Assembly (NCBI RefSeq): GCF_000466965.1
Contig: NZ_BATB01000006.1
Location: 56,888-120,887 of the forward strand
Direction of reading: 5' to 3'
DNA: 64,000 bases
Source: Limimaricola cinnabarinus LL-001
Lineage (GTDB): Bacteria > Pseudomonadota > Alphaproteobacteria > Rhodobacterales > Rhodobacteraceae
The notes under the pieces were generated by a model. That model was not told where the DNA came from. It saw only the letters and a list, made by a program, of their open reading frames with translations, and ran no database searches. The position numbers were made by a program, and so were the translations under genes. Of the stretch, positions 22,768 to 31,497 are shown piece by piece; position 1 is the first letter of the stretch, and every line of letters begins with the position of its first letter.

Positions 22768-23454
22768 ATGCAGAACAACCGTCCCGCCACGCACCGCCTT
22801 TATCACTACCCGCTCTCGCCTTTCTCGCGAAAGGTGCGGCTCAGCCTCGCCGAAAAGCGGATCGAGGTCGAACTCGTGGAAGAGCGTTACTGGGAGCAGG
22901 ATCCCGAATTCCTGCGCCGCAACCCGGCGGGCAAGGTGCCGGTGCTCAAGCTCGGCAACCGCATGATGTCGGAGAGCGCCGCGATCTGCGAATATCTCGA
23001 AGAGGTGCAGCCCGATCCGCCGCTGCTGCCGCAATCGGTCGATGCCCGCTACGAGGTGCGCCGTCTGGTGGCGTGGTTCGACGACAAGTTCCACCGCGAG
23101 GTGACCTCGAAGCTCTTGGGCGAACGGGTGTTCAAGAAGGTCATGGGCGGCGGTTACCCCGACAGCACCAACGTCAAGGCAGGCGCGCGTGCGATCAAGT
23201 ATCACCTCGACTACATGGCGTGGCTGCTGGACCAGCGGCGCTGGCTCGCGGGCAACGAGCTGTCGCTTGCCGATTTCGCCGCCGCCTCGCATCTGTCGTG
23301 CCTCGACTACATCTCGGACGTGGACTGGAACCGTTCCGAGACGGTCAAGGACTGGTACGCCAAGATCAAGTCGCGCCCGGCCTTCCGTTCGCTTCTGGCC
23401 GACCAGCTTCCGGGCTTTCCACAGCCCGCCCATTACGCCGATCTTGATTTCTGA
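22768..23454 (+). CDS. fzlA: FtsZ-localised protein A, GST-like
   Basis: Glutathione-S-transferase fold protein of 228 residues resembling Caulobacter FzlA, which binds and curves FtsZ filaments and is needed for constriction. The N-terminal thioredoxin-like domain (YHYPLSPFSRKVRLSLAEK, NPAGKVPVLKL, SESAAICEYLEE) and helical C-terminal domain are complete. The very end HYADLDF is the conserved FzlA tail that contacts FtsZ in Caulobacter. Its neighbours, a peptidoglycan transglycosylase and queG, fit a division-linked locus. A general GST is the alternative, but the C-terminal tail argues against it. Confidence 0.85.
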   Translation: MQNNRPATHRLYHYPLSPFSRKVRLSLAEKRIEVELVEERYWEQDPEFLRRNPAGKVPVLKLGNRMMSESAAICEYLEEVQPDPPLLPQSVDARYEVRRLVAWFDDKFHREVTSKLLGERVFKKVMGGGYPDSTNVKAGARAIKYHLDYMAWLLDQRRWLAGNELSLADFAAASHLSCLDYISDVDWNRSETVKDWYAKIKSRPAFRSLLADQLPGFPQPAHYADLDF

Positions 23455-23496
23455 GATGCCCCGCTTGGGGTCGCCGATCCGGATGCGTATCTGGGA

Positions 23497-24561
23497 ATGG
23501 TGACGGATCCGGGTTTGAAGGACAGGCTGCGCGAGGCCGCGCTCGGCGAGGGATTCGCCGAGATGGGAATCTGCCGTCCCGATTCCATCCCCGAGGCCGC
23601 CGGACGCCTCGCCACCTATGTCGATGAGGGCCGCCACGGCCAGATGGACTGGATGGAGGAGCGCATGCATTGGCGCGGCGATCCGGCCGCGCTCTGGCCC
23701 GAGGCGCGCTCCGTGATCATGCTGGCCGAGGCCTATACGCCGCGCCACGATCCGCTCGAGGTGCTTGAACAGCGCGACCGCGCCGCGATCAGCGTCTATG
23801 CCCATGGCCGCGATTACCACGACCTCGTCAAGAAGCGCCTCAAGCGGGTCGGGCGCTGGCTTCTGGAGCAATGCCCCGACGAACAGATCAAGGTCTTCGT
23901 CGACACCGCGCCGGTGATGGAAAAGCCGCTGGCGCAGGCCGCCGGTCTCGGATGGCAGGGCAAGCACACCAATCTTCTGGGCCGCACGGTCGGCAACTGG
24001 GTGTTCCTCGGCGCGATCTTCACAACCGTCGATCTTCCCGTCGATGCACCCGCGGTCGAGAAATGTGGCTCCTGCACGCGCTGTCTCGACATCTGTCCGA
24101 CCAACGCCTTTCCGGCGCCCTTCCAACTCGATGCGCGGCGCTGCATTTCCTACCTCACCATCGAACACAAGGGACCGGTGCCCGAGGAGTTTCGCGAGGC
24201 TCTGGGCAACCGCATCTATGGCTGCGACGACTGCCTCGCCGTCTGCCCGTGGAACAAGTTTGCCCAAGAGGCGACCGAAATGCGCTATTTCGGCAAGGTC
24301 GATGCGCCGCCGCTCGCCGATCTGGCAAAGCTCGACGATGCGACCTTCCGCGAGATGTTCTCCGGTTCTGCGATCAAGCGGATCGGACGCGACCGGTTCC
24401 TGCGCAACGTCGCCTATGCCATTGGCAACTCCGGCGACCGGGGCCTGCTTGGGGTGGCCCGTGATCTGGCCGCCGAAGCCGATCCGGTTCTGGCCGAGGC
24501 CGGTCAATGGGCCGTGAGGCGGCTGGAAGGGGCGGAAAAGGCGGCTAGGTCAAGTTCCTGA
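23497..24561 (+). CDS. queG: tRNA epoxyqueuosine(34) reductase
   Basis: Cobalamin- and Fe-S-dependent enzyme that performs the last step of queuosine synthesis in tRNA anticodons. 354 residues. The two [4Fe-4S] motifs are [16 protein letters not shown] and [13 protein letters not shown]. The N-terminal domain contains [13 protein letters not shown] and [14 protein letters not shown], with [11 protein letters not shown], all typical of QueG. The C-terminal HEAT-like end ([16 protein letters not shown]) is present. Starts at ATG 23497, 42 bp after fzlA. Confidence 0.95.
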   Translation: MVTDPGLKDRLREAALGEGFAEMGICRPDSIPEAAGRLATYVDEGRHGQMDWMEERMHWRGDPAALWPEARSVIMLAEAYTPRHDPLEVLEQRDRAAISVYAHGRDYHDLVKKRLKRVGRWLLEQCPDEQIKVFVDTAPVMEKPLAQAAGLGWQGKHTNLLGRTVGNWVFLGAIFTTVDLPVDAPAVEKCGSCTRCLDICPTNAFPAPFQLDARRCISYLTIEHKGPVPEEFREALGNRIYGCDDCLAVCPWNKFAQEATEMRYFGKVDAPPLADLAKLDDATFREMFSGSAIKRIGRDRFLRNVAYAIGNSGDRGLLGVARDLAAEADPVLAEAGQWAVRRLEGAEKAARSSS

Positions 24562-24580
24562 CAAGCACAGGGAGACCGAC

Positions 24581-25798
24581 ATGAAGTCCATATCGCCTTT
24601 TGTTGCGGCAGCTCTGGCCGCGCTGATCCCCGGCCTCGCCCTCGCCGATGCCGATCATGGCGGCGTCAAGCAGCCCGTCGATCGCGGTCCGGCCAACGCC
24701 GATTACGAACCCGCTTTCCCCGAGCAAGCCAACGCGCCCAAGATGGAGGCCACCGAAACCACCATCGAGACCTTTGTCGAGGGGCTGGAGCGGCCTTGGG
24801 GCATCGCGCCGCTGCCTGATGGAAGCTACCTCGTCACCGAGCGTCCCGGTCGGTTGCGCCATGTCTCGGCCTCGGGCGAGGTGCACGAGCCGATCACCGG
24901 CCTGCCCGAGATCGACGCGCGCGAACAGGGCGGCCTTCTCGATGTGACGCTGAGCCCCGAATTCGACAGCGACCGCATGGTCTATTTCACCTATGCCAAG
25001 CCGGTCGATGGCGGCGTTGCCACGGCGGCCGCGCGTGGCACGTTGTCGGAGGACATGACCGCGCTGGAGAATGTCGAAGACATCTTCGTTCAAGGCCCGC
25101 CCGCCGACGCGCCGATGCATTACGGCTCGCGCATCACCTTCGACGGCGAAGGGCATGTCTTCATCACCACGGGCGAGCATTTCACCGACGAATACCGCGA
25201 GATGGCGCAGGACATCACCAACACCTATGGCGTGGTGGTGCGGCTCAATCCAGATGGCTCGGTGCCCGAGGACAACCCCTTCGTGGGCCAGGAAGGCGAG
25301 GACGCGATCTGGTCCTATGGCCACCGCAACATTCAGGGCGCGGCGATCCAACCCTCCACAGGAGACTACTGGACCATCGAACACGGACCCGCGGGGGGCG
25401 ACGAGCTTAACCGCCCCGAGCCGGGTGCCAATTACGGCTGGCCCAAGGTGAGCTATGGCGTCCGCTATGATGGTGAGCCGGTCGGCATCGGCGAGCCGCG
25501 CGCCGAGGGCATCGAGGAGCCGGTCTATTATTGGGACCCGGTGATCGCGCCGGGCGGCATGGCCTTCTACGAGGGCGGCGCCTTCGATGGATGGGAAGGC
25601 GATCTGGTCATCGCCTCGCTCGTGCCCGGTGAGGTGGTGCGCCTCGACATCAACGAGGAAGGCCTCGTGGTCGGCGAGGAAGCCCTCGCGGGCGGCAATG
25701 GCCGGGTGCGCGACGTGGAAATCACCGAATCCGGCGAGGTGCTGTTTCTGATCGACAGCGAAGCGGGCGCGATCCTGAAGATGAGCCCGGCGAACTGA
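24581..25798 (+). CDS. PQQ-dependent aldose sugar dehydrogenase-like protein, exported
   Basis: 405-residue periplasmic protein with a signal peptide (MKSISPFVAAALAALIPGLALA). The rest is a six-bladed GSDH/YliI-type beta-propeller: GLERPWGIAPLPDGSYLVTE, GRLRHVSASGE, GLLDVTLSPEFDSD, HYGSRITFDGEGHVF, IWSYGHRNIQGAAI, EHGPAGGDELNRPEPGANYG and GMAFYEGGAFDGWEGDL. The motif set is that of soluble PQQ aldose dehydrogenases (Asd). Substrate is not predictable, and no pqq biosynthesis gene lies in the window. It begins 20 bp after queG with CAGGGAGA ahead of the ATG. Confidence 0.9.
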   Translation: MKSISPFVAAALAALIPGLALADADHGGVKQPVDRGPANADYEPAFPEQANAPKMEATETTIETFVEGLERPWGIAPLPDGSYLVTERPGRLRHVSASGEVHEPITGLPEIDAREQGGLLDVTLSPEFDSDRMVYFTYAKPVDGGVATAAARGTLSEDMTALENVEDIFVQGPPADAPMHYGSRITFDGEGHVFITTGEHFTDEYREMAQDITNTYGVVVRLNPDGSVPEDNPFVGQEGEDAIWSYGHRNIQGAAIQPSTGDYWTIEHGPAGGDELNRPEPGANYGWPKVSYGVRYDGEPVGIGEPRAEGIEEPVYYWDPVIAPGGMAFYEGGAFDGWEGDLVIASLVPGEVVRLDINEEGLVVGEEALAGGNGRVRDVEITESGEVLFLIDSEAGAILKMSPAN

Positions 25799-25811
25799 CC
25801 GTGAAGGCCAA

Positions 25812-25841
25812 GCCCCGGCGGCGCATGGCGCGCGCCGGGGC
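25812..25841 (+). terminator. hairpin after the sugar dehydrogenase gene
   Basis: GCCCCGGC (25812-25819) pairs with GCCGGGGC (25834-25841), with an inner GCGC-ATG-GCGC stem. It lies 14 bp after the stop but has no T-run, so termination is only likely, not certain. Confidence 0.4.
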
Positions 25842-25921
25842 GCTCATGCGAAAGATGCAGACCGAATCGGCGGGATCGGCTAGGTTGCAGACCCGCGATA
25901 CCCCCAAGGGAGGAGATTTCG

Positions 25922-26107
25922 ATGACCAAGCACGTGATCGACAAGCCCAAGGACCGCTCCGAGATCAAGGCGCGCGAATACATGCGGCTCGAGCGCGAGG
26001 AAGGCCCGCATCGCGCGACGAAACAGCTTCACGCCCGTGGCCTCGGCGCCCGCGGCGCGGCGCGGATACGCGAGTTCCTGCGGATCGAGCGCGGTCGCGA
26101 GGCCTGA
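25922..26107 (+). CDS. small conserved-looking basic protein, function unknown
   Basis: 61-residue, highly charged protein without cysteine or membrane segment. It appears all-helical (KDRSEIKAREYMRLEREEG, then HARGLGARGAARIREFLRIE). The Shine-Dalgarno sequence GGGAGGAG is strong and well placed before ATG 25922, which is the main reason to call it. The second half resembles a short helix-turn-helix, but this is only an impression. A strong hairpin terminator follows 75 bp downstream, so it is probably its own transcription unit. No function can be assigned. Confidence 0.6.
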   Translation: MTKHVIDKPKDRSEIKAREYMRLEREEGPHRATKQLHARGLGARGAARIREFLRIERGREA

Positions 26108-26181
26108 GACCTGTGTCTCTGTCGGGGTAAGATCGGCCGGGTAACGGCAGATCTAAGAGACCTTGAACCAGATGACATGAC

Positions 26182-26219
26182 GCGCCACCTCCGGATCCCG
26201 GAGGTGGCGCTGGCTTTTG
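26182..26219 (+). terminator. strong intrinsic terminator
   Basis: A perfect 13-bp stem, GCGCCACCTCCGG with CCGGAGGTGGCGC (26182-26194 and 26198-26210), loop ATC, followed by TGGCTTTTG. It ends the 61-residue gene's transcript, or, with the hairpins just downstream, could act as an attenuator ahead of the DMT transporter gene. Confidence 0.75.
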
Positions 26220-26253
26220 TCAGGGTCGGACGGGCGGCGCCCTCGTTGACAGG

Positions 26254-26317
26254 GGCATCGCCTCCGGCACCGGTGTCCTGCCGGGCGATGCCTGCTTGCC
26301 CCCGCTGGCCGGGGGGC
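26254..26317 (+). promoter_or_regulatory. two-hairpin structured leader before the DMT transporter gene
   Basis: GGCATCGCC (26254-26262) pairs with GGCGATGCC (26284-26292), with CGGCA/TGCCG nested inside. Six bases on, GCCCCC (26298-26303) pairs with GGGGGC (26312-26317). A TTGACA lies at 26246-26251 but its -10 at 17 bp (ACCGGT) is poor. The element ends 24 nt before the ATG at 26342. It matches no riboswitch class I know. Confidence 0.4.
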
Positions 26318-26341
26318 TAGGGTCGGGGCGAAAGGACACCC

Positions 26342-27316
26342 ATGCCCCGCTCCAGCGCCTCCCCGGCTTCGACCGATGCCGTCACCTCGCCTGCACAGCA
26401 GCCGATGCGCGGCATCCTGTTCAAGGTCGCCTCGGTCTGCGTCTTCGTCGCCATGGCTTCGATCATCAAGGCGACCTCGGACGTGGTACCGCCGGGTGAG
26501 GCGGTGTTCTTCCGATCTTTCTTCGCGCTTCCCGTCATCATCGCGTGGCTCCTGTGGCGCGGCGAACTGCGCCACGGGCTCGAGACACCCAACCCGATGG
26601 GGCATCTGTGGCGCGGCCTCGTCGGCACCGCGGCCATGGGGCTCGGCTTCACCGCGCTGGGGCTACTCTCCTTTCCCGAGGTGACGGCGATCGGCTATGC
26701 CGCACCGCTGATGGTGGTGGTGTTGGCGGCGATGTTTCTGGGCGAGGAGGTGCGGCTGTTCCGGCTTTCGGCGGTGGGGGCGGGGCTTGTCGGGGTGCTG
26801 ATCGTCATGTCGCCCCGGCTCACGGTGACCTCCGATCCTCTCAGCATGGCCGAGACGCTGGGCGCGGTGGTGGCGCTGGGCGGCGCGCTTTGCGCGGCGC
26901 TGGCGCAGGTCTTCGTGCGAAAGCTAACCCGCACCGAAAGCACGGCGACGATCGTCTTCTGGTTCTCGGCCACGGCAAGCGTGCTGGCGCTGCTGACGCT
27001 GCACTTCGGCTGGACCATGCCGGGTCCTGGCACCTTCGCGCTGCTGGTCGCGGCGGGGCTTCTCGGGGGGCTGGGGCAGATCTTCCTGACCTCCAGCTAC
27101 CGCTACGCCGACGCCTCGCTGATCGCACCGTTCGAATACGCCTCGATGCTGCTGGCGCTGGGCGTGGGCTATTTCCTCTTCGACGAAGTGCCGACGGCGG
27201 CGATGCTCGCGGGGGCCGCGATCATCGTCTCGGCCGGTATCGCCATCATCCTGCGCGAGCGCAAGCTTGGGCTGGAGCGCGGCCGCGGGCGCCGCGCGAT
27301 GAGCCCGAACGGCTAG
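26342..27316 (+). CDS. DMT (EamA) family transporter
   Basis: 324-residue inner-membrane protein of the drug/metabolite transporter superfamily with about ten transmembrane helices in two EamA repeats (first FKVASVCVFVAMASIIKA, second from ETLGAVVALGGALCAALAQV). GEAVFFRSFFALPVI is the typical first-repeat motif. Substrate unknown; relatives export amino acids or small metabolites. ATG 26342 has AAAGGA upstream. The basic C-terminus (RERKLGLERGRGRRA) is cytosolic. Its stop overlaps the stop of the convergent FNT gene in a CTAG palindrome. Confidence 0.88.
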   Translation: MPRSSASPASTDAVTSPAQQPMRGILFKVASVCVFVAMASIIKATSDVVPPGEAVFFRSFFALPVIIAWLLWRGELRHGLETPNPMGHLWRGLVGTAAMGLGFTALGLLSFPEVTAIGYAAPLMVVVLAAMFLGEEVRLFRLSAVGAGLVGVLIVMSPRLTVTSDPLSMAETLGAVVALGGALCAALAQVFVRKLTRTESTATIVFWFSATASVLALLTLHFGWTMPGPGTFALLVAAGLLGGLGQIFLTSSYRYADASLIAPFEYASMLLALGVGYFLFDEVPTAAMLAGAAIIVSAGIAIILRERKLGLERGRGRRAMSPNG

Positions 27317-28158
27317 CCCTGTACTTCCTGCTGGACCTGCCCCCATGCGGTCAGGGTGAAGATCGCCGTGCCGCCAATCACATTGCCCAGCAGCACCGGT
27401 CCGAACCAGCGCACCAGCAGTTCGGGTAGGTCGCCCGCCCCCGACAGCACCACATGCGCCATCTCGACCGAGCCCGCGATGACATGCTGGAAATCGCCCG
27501 CAGCGATCAGCCATGTGAAGGCGGTGATGATGAGGAAATACTCGTGATCGCCCGAGGAAATCATCCAGACCAGCGCCGCGATCAGAATCCCGGCGGGAAT
27601 CGCGCGCCAGAAATTCTCCCATGCCCCGGCCGAAGTGGCGGTGACGCTGATCTCACCCATAGCTGTCGACATCTCCGGCGGCAGGGCAGAGGTGTGGACG
27701 AAAAACGCCGCGGCAAGAAAGGCACCGATGATATTGGCCCCGAGCACGAGCGCCCAAAGCCGCGCCACCTTCCACAGCGTGGTGCCGTCACGATGGGTGA
27801 GCAGCGGCAGGACGGTCGAAATGGTGTTTTCGGTGAAAAGCTGCATCCGGCTCAGGATCACCAGCAGGAAGCCGAAGCAATAGCCGAAATCGGCGATGTA
27901 GACGGCCCATGGCACTTCGGGCAGATGTGCCTTGAGCACGGCCTCGGCCATCACCGAGACCGAGATCATCAGCCCCGCCGCGATGCCGGCCCAGAACAGC
28001 GCTGCGTTGGGCCGCTTGAGCTCTTCTTCGCCCTCGCGCAACACGACATGATAGACCAGTCGCGCGCTCAGATGGCTCGCCTCGTTGACGGCCTTGGCCT
28101 CGGCCTTGTTGCGCACGTGGTCGGCATGCTCGGGATCGCGGTGCGGGGCGTTGTCCAT
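27313..28158 (-). CDS. formate/nitrite transporter (FNT) family protein, YfdC-like
   Basis: 281-residue pentameric-channel type membrane protein with six hydrophobic segments after a ~45-residue charged cytosolic N-terminus (DPEHADHVRNKAEAKAVNEA). FNT features include the re-entrant SRMQLFTENTISTVLPL segment and ALVLGANIIGAFLAAAFF. The ISSGDHEYFLIITAFTWLIA and FGPVLLGNVIGGTAIF ends fit the YfdC branch rather than FocA or NirC, so formate or nitrite should not be assumed. It stands alone; the next minus-strand gene upstream is ilvE, 86 bp away. Confidence 0.88.
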   Translation of the reverse strand: MDNAPHRDPEHADHVRNKAEAKAVNEASHLSARLVYHVVLREGEEELKRPNAALFWAGIAAGLMISVSVMAEAVLKAHLPEVPWAVYIADFGYCFGFLLVILSRMQLFTENTISTVLPLLTHRDGTTLWKVARLWALVLGANIIGAFLAAAFFVHTSALPPEMSTAMGEISVTATSAGAWENFWRAIPAGILIAALVWMISSGDHEYFLIITAFTWLIAAGDFQHVIAGSVEMAHVVLSGAGDLPELLVRWFGPVLLGNVIGGTAIFTLTAWGQVQQEVQG

Positions 28159-28244
28159 GAAGTCTCCTGCGGCTTGTCCGCGAGGAGGTAAGGCGATGGG
28201 TGCCGTCGGAAAGCGCGGCCCGGCACCGCGGACCGCACACAGGC

Positions 28245-29113
28245 TCAGGCGCGAACGAGCTTCTCGTAGCTCTCGGCCACGTCACGCGTCAGCGCGCCGA
28301 CCTCGAAGCTGTAGTCGCCGATCTGCCCCACCGGGGTGACCTCGGCCGCGGTGCCGGTGAGCCAGCACTGCTCGAAGCCCTCGAGTTCCTCGGGCATGAT
28401 GTGCCGCTCATGCACGGTCAGTCCCTTGTCCTTGAGCATCGCGATCACGGTCTGGCGCGTGATTCCGTTGAGGAAGCAATCGGCCAGCGGCGTGTGCACC
28501 TCGCCATCCTTGACGAAGAACATGTTGGCGCCCGTCGCTCGGCGACATAGCCGCGATAGTCGAACATCAGCGCGTCGGAGCAGCCCTTGGCCTCGGCGGC
28601 GTGCTTGGACATCGTGCAGATCATGTAGAGACCCGCGGCCTTGGCCTGGCTCGGCGCGGTCTCGGGGGAGGGGCGCTTCCACTTGGCGATGTCGAGCTTG
28701 GCGCCCTTCATCTTGGCGTCGCCGTAATAGCTGCCCCATTCCCAGGCCGCGACGGCCATGCGCACCGGGTTGCGCAAGGACGCCACGCCCATGTCGGGAC
28801 CGGCACCGCGCCACGCCAGCGCCCGCACATAGGCATTGGACCAGCCATTGGCCTCGAGCACCGCGTATTTCGCCGTCTCGATCCCCTCGACCGAATAGGG
28901 GATCTCGAAATCCAGCAGCTCGGCCGATTTGCGCAGCCGCTGCGAATGTTCGACGCCCTTGAAGATGCGGCCGTCATAGCAGCGCTCGCCCTCGAACACC
29001 GAGGAGGCATAATGCAGCGCGTGGGTCAGGACATGCACCTGCGCGTCGCGCCATTCCACAAGCTGGCCGTCGAGCCAGATCTTTCCGTCGCGATCGTCAT
29101 AGCCACCGGACAT
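28245..29113 (-). CDS. ilvE: branched-chain amino acid aminotransferase (frameshifted at 28538)
   Basis: PLP-dependent class IV aminotransferase for Leu, Ile and Val. Start at ATG 29113 (MSGGYDDRDGKIWLDGQ). HALHYASSVFEGERCYDG, the PLP-lysine region SQAKAAGLYMICTMSKH, and GVEHSQRLRKSAELL are typical. The frame breaks after FDYRGYVAE; the other frame continues ATGANMFFVKDGEVHTP to ENGITRQTV-like and CWLTGTAAEVTPV motifs. One missing base at 28538/28539 (GAGG to GAG on the coding strand) restores a continuous 289-residue protein. A promoter with perfect TTGACA lies at 29187-29215. It is divergent from petP. Confidence 0.92.
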
Positions 29114-29186
29114 GGCGTGCCTCCCTGTCAAGATTTCGGATGCGGAGTCGGGCTCCGAGACCGAAAATTGCGCTTCATGGGGCAAA

Positions 29187-29215
29187 TCGCTAGTGCTTCG
29201 CTCTTGGAATGTCAA
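29187..29215 (-). promoter_or_regulatory. promoter of ilvE
   Basis: On the minus strand TTGACA (29215-29210), 17-bp spacer, TAGCGA (29192-29187). Transcription would start near 29180, giving a leader of about 67 nt. The -35 box abuts the -35 of the divergent petP promoter. Confidence 0.65.
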
Positions 29216-29232
29216 CAAGGCTGACGTATTGT
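29204..29232 (+). promoter_or_regulatory. promoter of petP-petR
   Basis: TTGGAA (29204-29209), 17-bp spacer, TATTGT (29227-29232). Start would be near 29239, 29 nt before the petP ATG. The arms CTTG (29203-29206) and CAAG (29216-29219) across the -35 could be part of a MarR-type operator, though short. Confidence 0.6.
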
Positions 29233-29267
29233 GACCCAAAGGCGAACGACCGAAGGGACGACAGCGC

Positions 29268-29774
29268 ATGGCCGAGGCACCGGCGCCGCAGGGGGGATCG
29301 AGCCTTCTCTTCCTGACGGACGAACAGCTCAGGAAGGGCATCGAAGCGATGTTCTTCGCCTACCGCGGCTTTACCGCCGATCCCGACCGCATCCTTGAGG
29401 GCCGCGAGATGGGCCGCGCGCATCACCGGGCGATCCATTTCATCCACCGCTCGCCCGGCACCACCGTATCGAACCTGATGGCGCTTCTGGGCGTCACCAA
29501 GCAATCGCTGAACCGGGTGCTGCGCGCCCTGATCGCGGCTGGTCTGGTCGAGGCGCGGGTAGGGCGGCGCGACCGGCGTGAGCGGCACTTGCATCTGACC
29601 GAGGAGGGCGCGCGGCTCGAACGTGAGCTGTCCGATGCGCAGCGCGAGCGGATGCGCGCCGCCTACCGCACCGCAGGGCCGGTCGCGGTGGCGGGCTTCC
29701 GGCAGGTGCTCGAGGCGATGATGGACGACGAAAGCCGCCGCCAGTACGAAGCCTTGGCCGGAAGGGGCGGATGA
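29268..29774 (+). CDS. petP: MarR family transcriptional regulator, PetP-like
   Basis: 168-residue winged-helix regulator. The DNA-binding domain is at residues ~55-110 (TVSNLMALLGVTKQSLNRVLRAL as helix-turn-helix, then GRRDRRERHLHLTEEGARLE as wing), flanked by long helices for dimerisation. Its stop overlaps the start of the OmpR-type regulator by four bases. This MarR-response regulator pair matches PetP-PetR of Rhodobacter capsulatus, needed there for cytochrome bc1 operon expression. Here the pair is ~17 kb from petABC. The name rests on this arrangement. Confidence 0.85.
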   Translation: MAEAPAPQGGSSLLFLTDEQLRKGIEAMFFAYRGFTADPDRILEGREMGRAHHRAIHFIHRSPGTTVSNLMALLGVTKQSLNRVLRALIAAGLVEARVGRRDRRERHLHLTEEGARLERELSDAQRERMRAAYRTAGPVAVAGFRQVLEAMMDDESRRQYEALAGRGG

Positions 29775-30475
29775 TGAGCACCGATCTCGCGCATCTCTTG
29801 GTGGTCGATGACGACGCGCGGCTGCGGGCGCTGTTGCAGAAGTTCCTTTCGCGGCACGGCTACCTCGTCACCGGGGCGCGCGACGCGGGCCATGCGCGCC
29901 GCCTGTTGTCGGGTCTCGACTTCGACCTCATCGTCCTCGACGTGATGATGCCCGGCGAGGACGGCATCTCGCTCTGCCGGTCGCTGCGCGAGACGCTGCC
30001 CGTGCCGATCCTGCTGCTCACCGCGCGCGGCGAGACCGGGGACCGGATCACCGGGCTCGAGGCCGGGGCCGACGATTACCTCGCCAAGCCCTTCGATCCC
30101 AAGGAACTGCTGCTCAGGATCAACGCCGTGCTGCGACGCCAACCGGTGCCCGAGCCCGAGCCCGAGCGGCCCGCCATGCTGGATCTTGGACCGGTGCGCT
30201 ACGATGTGGCGCGCGGCGAGATGTGGGAGGGCGAGAGCCAGATCCGCCTGACCGCCACCGAATCGCAGTTGATGCGGATCTTTGCCGCGCAGCCGCGCGA
30301 GCCGGTGACCCGTGCCCATCTGGTCGAGGAGTTGGGCCGCGGTGGCGGTCAGAGCCAGGAGCGCGCGGTCGACGTGCAGATCACCCGGCTGCGCCGCAAG
30401 TTCGAGGCCGACCCGCGCCAGCCGCGCTATCTGCAGACGGTGCGCGGCGAAGGCTACATGCTGACGCCGGATTGA
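29771..30475 (+). CDS. petR: OmpR-family response regulator, PetR-like
   Basis: 234 residues: receiver domain 1-120 with the acidic pair D13/D14 in VVDDDARL, phosphoacceptor D57 in LIVLDVMMPGEDG, and K in LAKPFDPKELL; then a PhoB/OmpR winged helix (ATESQLMRIFAAQPREPVTR, VDVQITRLRRKFEADP, LQTVRGEGYML). It overlaps petP and no histidine kinase gene follows, as in the Rhodobacter petPR arrangement, so its phosphorylation partner is unknown. Target by analogy: petABC. Confidence 0.88.
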   Translation: MMSTDLAHLLVVDDDARLRALLQKFLSRHGYLVTGARDAGHARRLLSGLDFDLIVLDVMMPGEDGISLCRSLRETLPVPILLLTARGETGDRITGLEAGADDYLAKPFDPKELLLRINAVLRRQPVPEPEPERPAMLDLGPVRYDVARGEMWEGESQIRLTATESQLMRIFAAQPREPVTRAHLVEELGRGGGQSQERAVDVQITRLRRKFEADPRQPRYLQTVRGEGYMLTPD

Positions 30476-30570
30476 GTGCGGCGCAGCTGAAGACAGGACA
30501 AATGCGGCTCGCGCGGCGGTGACATCGTGGCGCTTGCGCCCGGCGGCGATCTGGGATTGCCTGCACTCTC

Positions 30571-31497
30571 ATGACCACAGCGCTCCTGACCCATCCCGAC
30601 GGTTTCGACCATGCCACGCCCCCCGGCCACCCCGAGCAGGTGGCGCGGCTCGACGCCGTGCTCGGTGCGCTTGAGGGTATGAACCTGATGCGCGTCAAGG
30701 CGCCGCTCGCCGCCGAGGCGGACCTGCTGCGGGTGCATCCGAAGTCCTATCTCGACGATCTGCGCCGCGACACGCCCGAACAGGGCACGCGCCAGATCGA
30801 CGCCGACACGTGGCTCTCGGCGGGCAGCCTCGGAGCCGCGTGGCGCGGCGCGGGCGCGGCAATCCGGGCGGTGGATCTCGTGCTCTCGGGCGAGGCGTCC
30901 AACGCCTTTTGCGCGATGCGCCCGCCGGGGCACCATGCCGAACGCGAGACGGCGATGGGGTTCTGCCTTCTAGGCAATGTCGCCGCCGCCGCGCATCACG
31001 CGCTTGGGCATCACGGGCTCTCGCGCGTCGCCATCATCGATTTCGACGTGCATCACGGCAATGGCACGCAGGATCTGGTCGAGGACGACCCGCGCATCCT
31101 GTTCTGCTCGACCCACGAGATGCCGCTTTATCCGGGCACGGGCGATCCGACGGACACCGGCCCGCACGGCACGGTGGTCAACGTGGCGCTGCGGGCCGGG
31201 TGCGACGGGGCGGGGATGATGGCGGCGCTGGAGCGCGAGGTGTTTCCGCGGATCGAAGCGCATGCGCCCGAACTGATTCTCGTTTCGGCGGGATTCGACG
31301 CGCACCGGGCCGATCCGCTGGCCGGGCTGATGCTCGAGGCCGAGGATTTCGCGGCGATCACCACGCGGATCTGCGATCTTGCCGATGCGCAGTGCGAGGG
31401 GCGCGTGGTCTCCGCGCTCGAAGGCGGTTATGACCTCGAGGCGCTGGCGGCCTCGGTGGCCGCCCATGTGAGGATACTGGAGGAACGCGGGCGATGA
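30571..31497 (+). CDS. histone deacetylase family protein (AcuC/acetylpolyamine amidohydrolase type)
   Basis: 308-residue zinc-dependent deacetylase. Characteristic segments: HPEQVARLDAVLGAL, the active-site RPPGHHAERETAMGFC with the two catalytic histidines, the zinc ligands Asp and His in IIDFDVHHGNGTQDL, and the second Asp in VSAGFDAHRADPLAGL. The C-terminal catalytic Tyr-like position is in SALEGGYDLEAL. The substrate may be an acetylated protein or polyamine. The stop overlaps xseB by four bases, so it heads the xseB-ispA-dxs operon. Confidence 0.92.
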   Translation: MTTALLTHPDGFDHATPPGHPEQVARLDAVLGALEGMNLMRVKAPLAAEADLLRVHPKSYLDDLRRDTPEQGTRQIDADTWLSAGSLGAAWRGAGAAIRAVDLVLSGEASNAFCAMRPPGHHAERETAMGFCLLGNVAAAAHHALGHHGLSRVAIIDFDVHHGNGTQDLVEDDPRILFCSTHEMPLYPGTGDPTDTGPHGTVVNVALRAGCDGAGMMAALEREVFPRIEAHAPELILVSAGFDAHRADPLAGLMLEAEDFAAITTRICDLADAQCEGRVVSALEGGYDLEALAASVAAHVRILEERGR

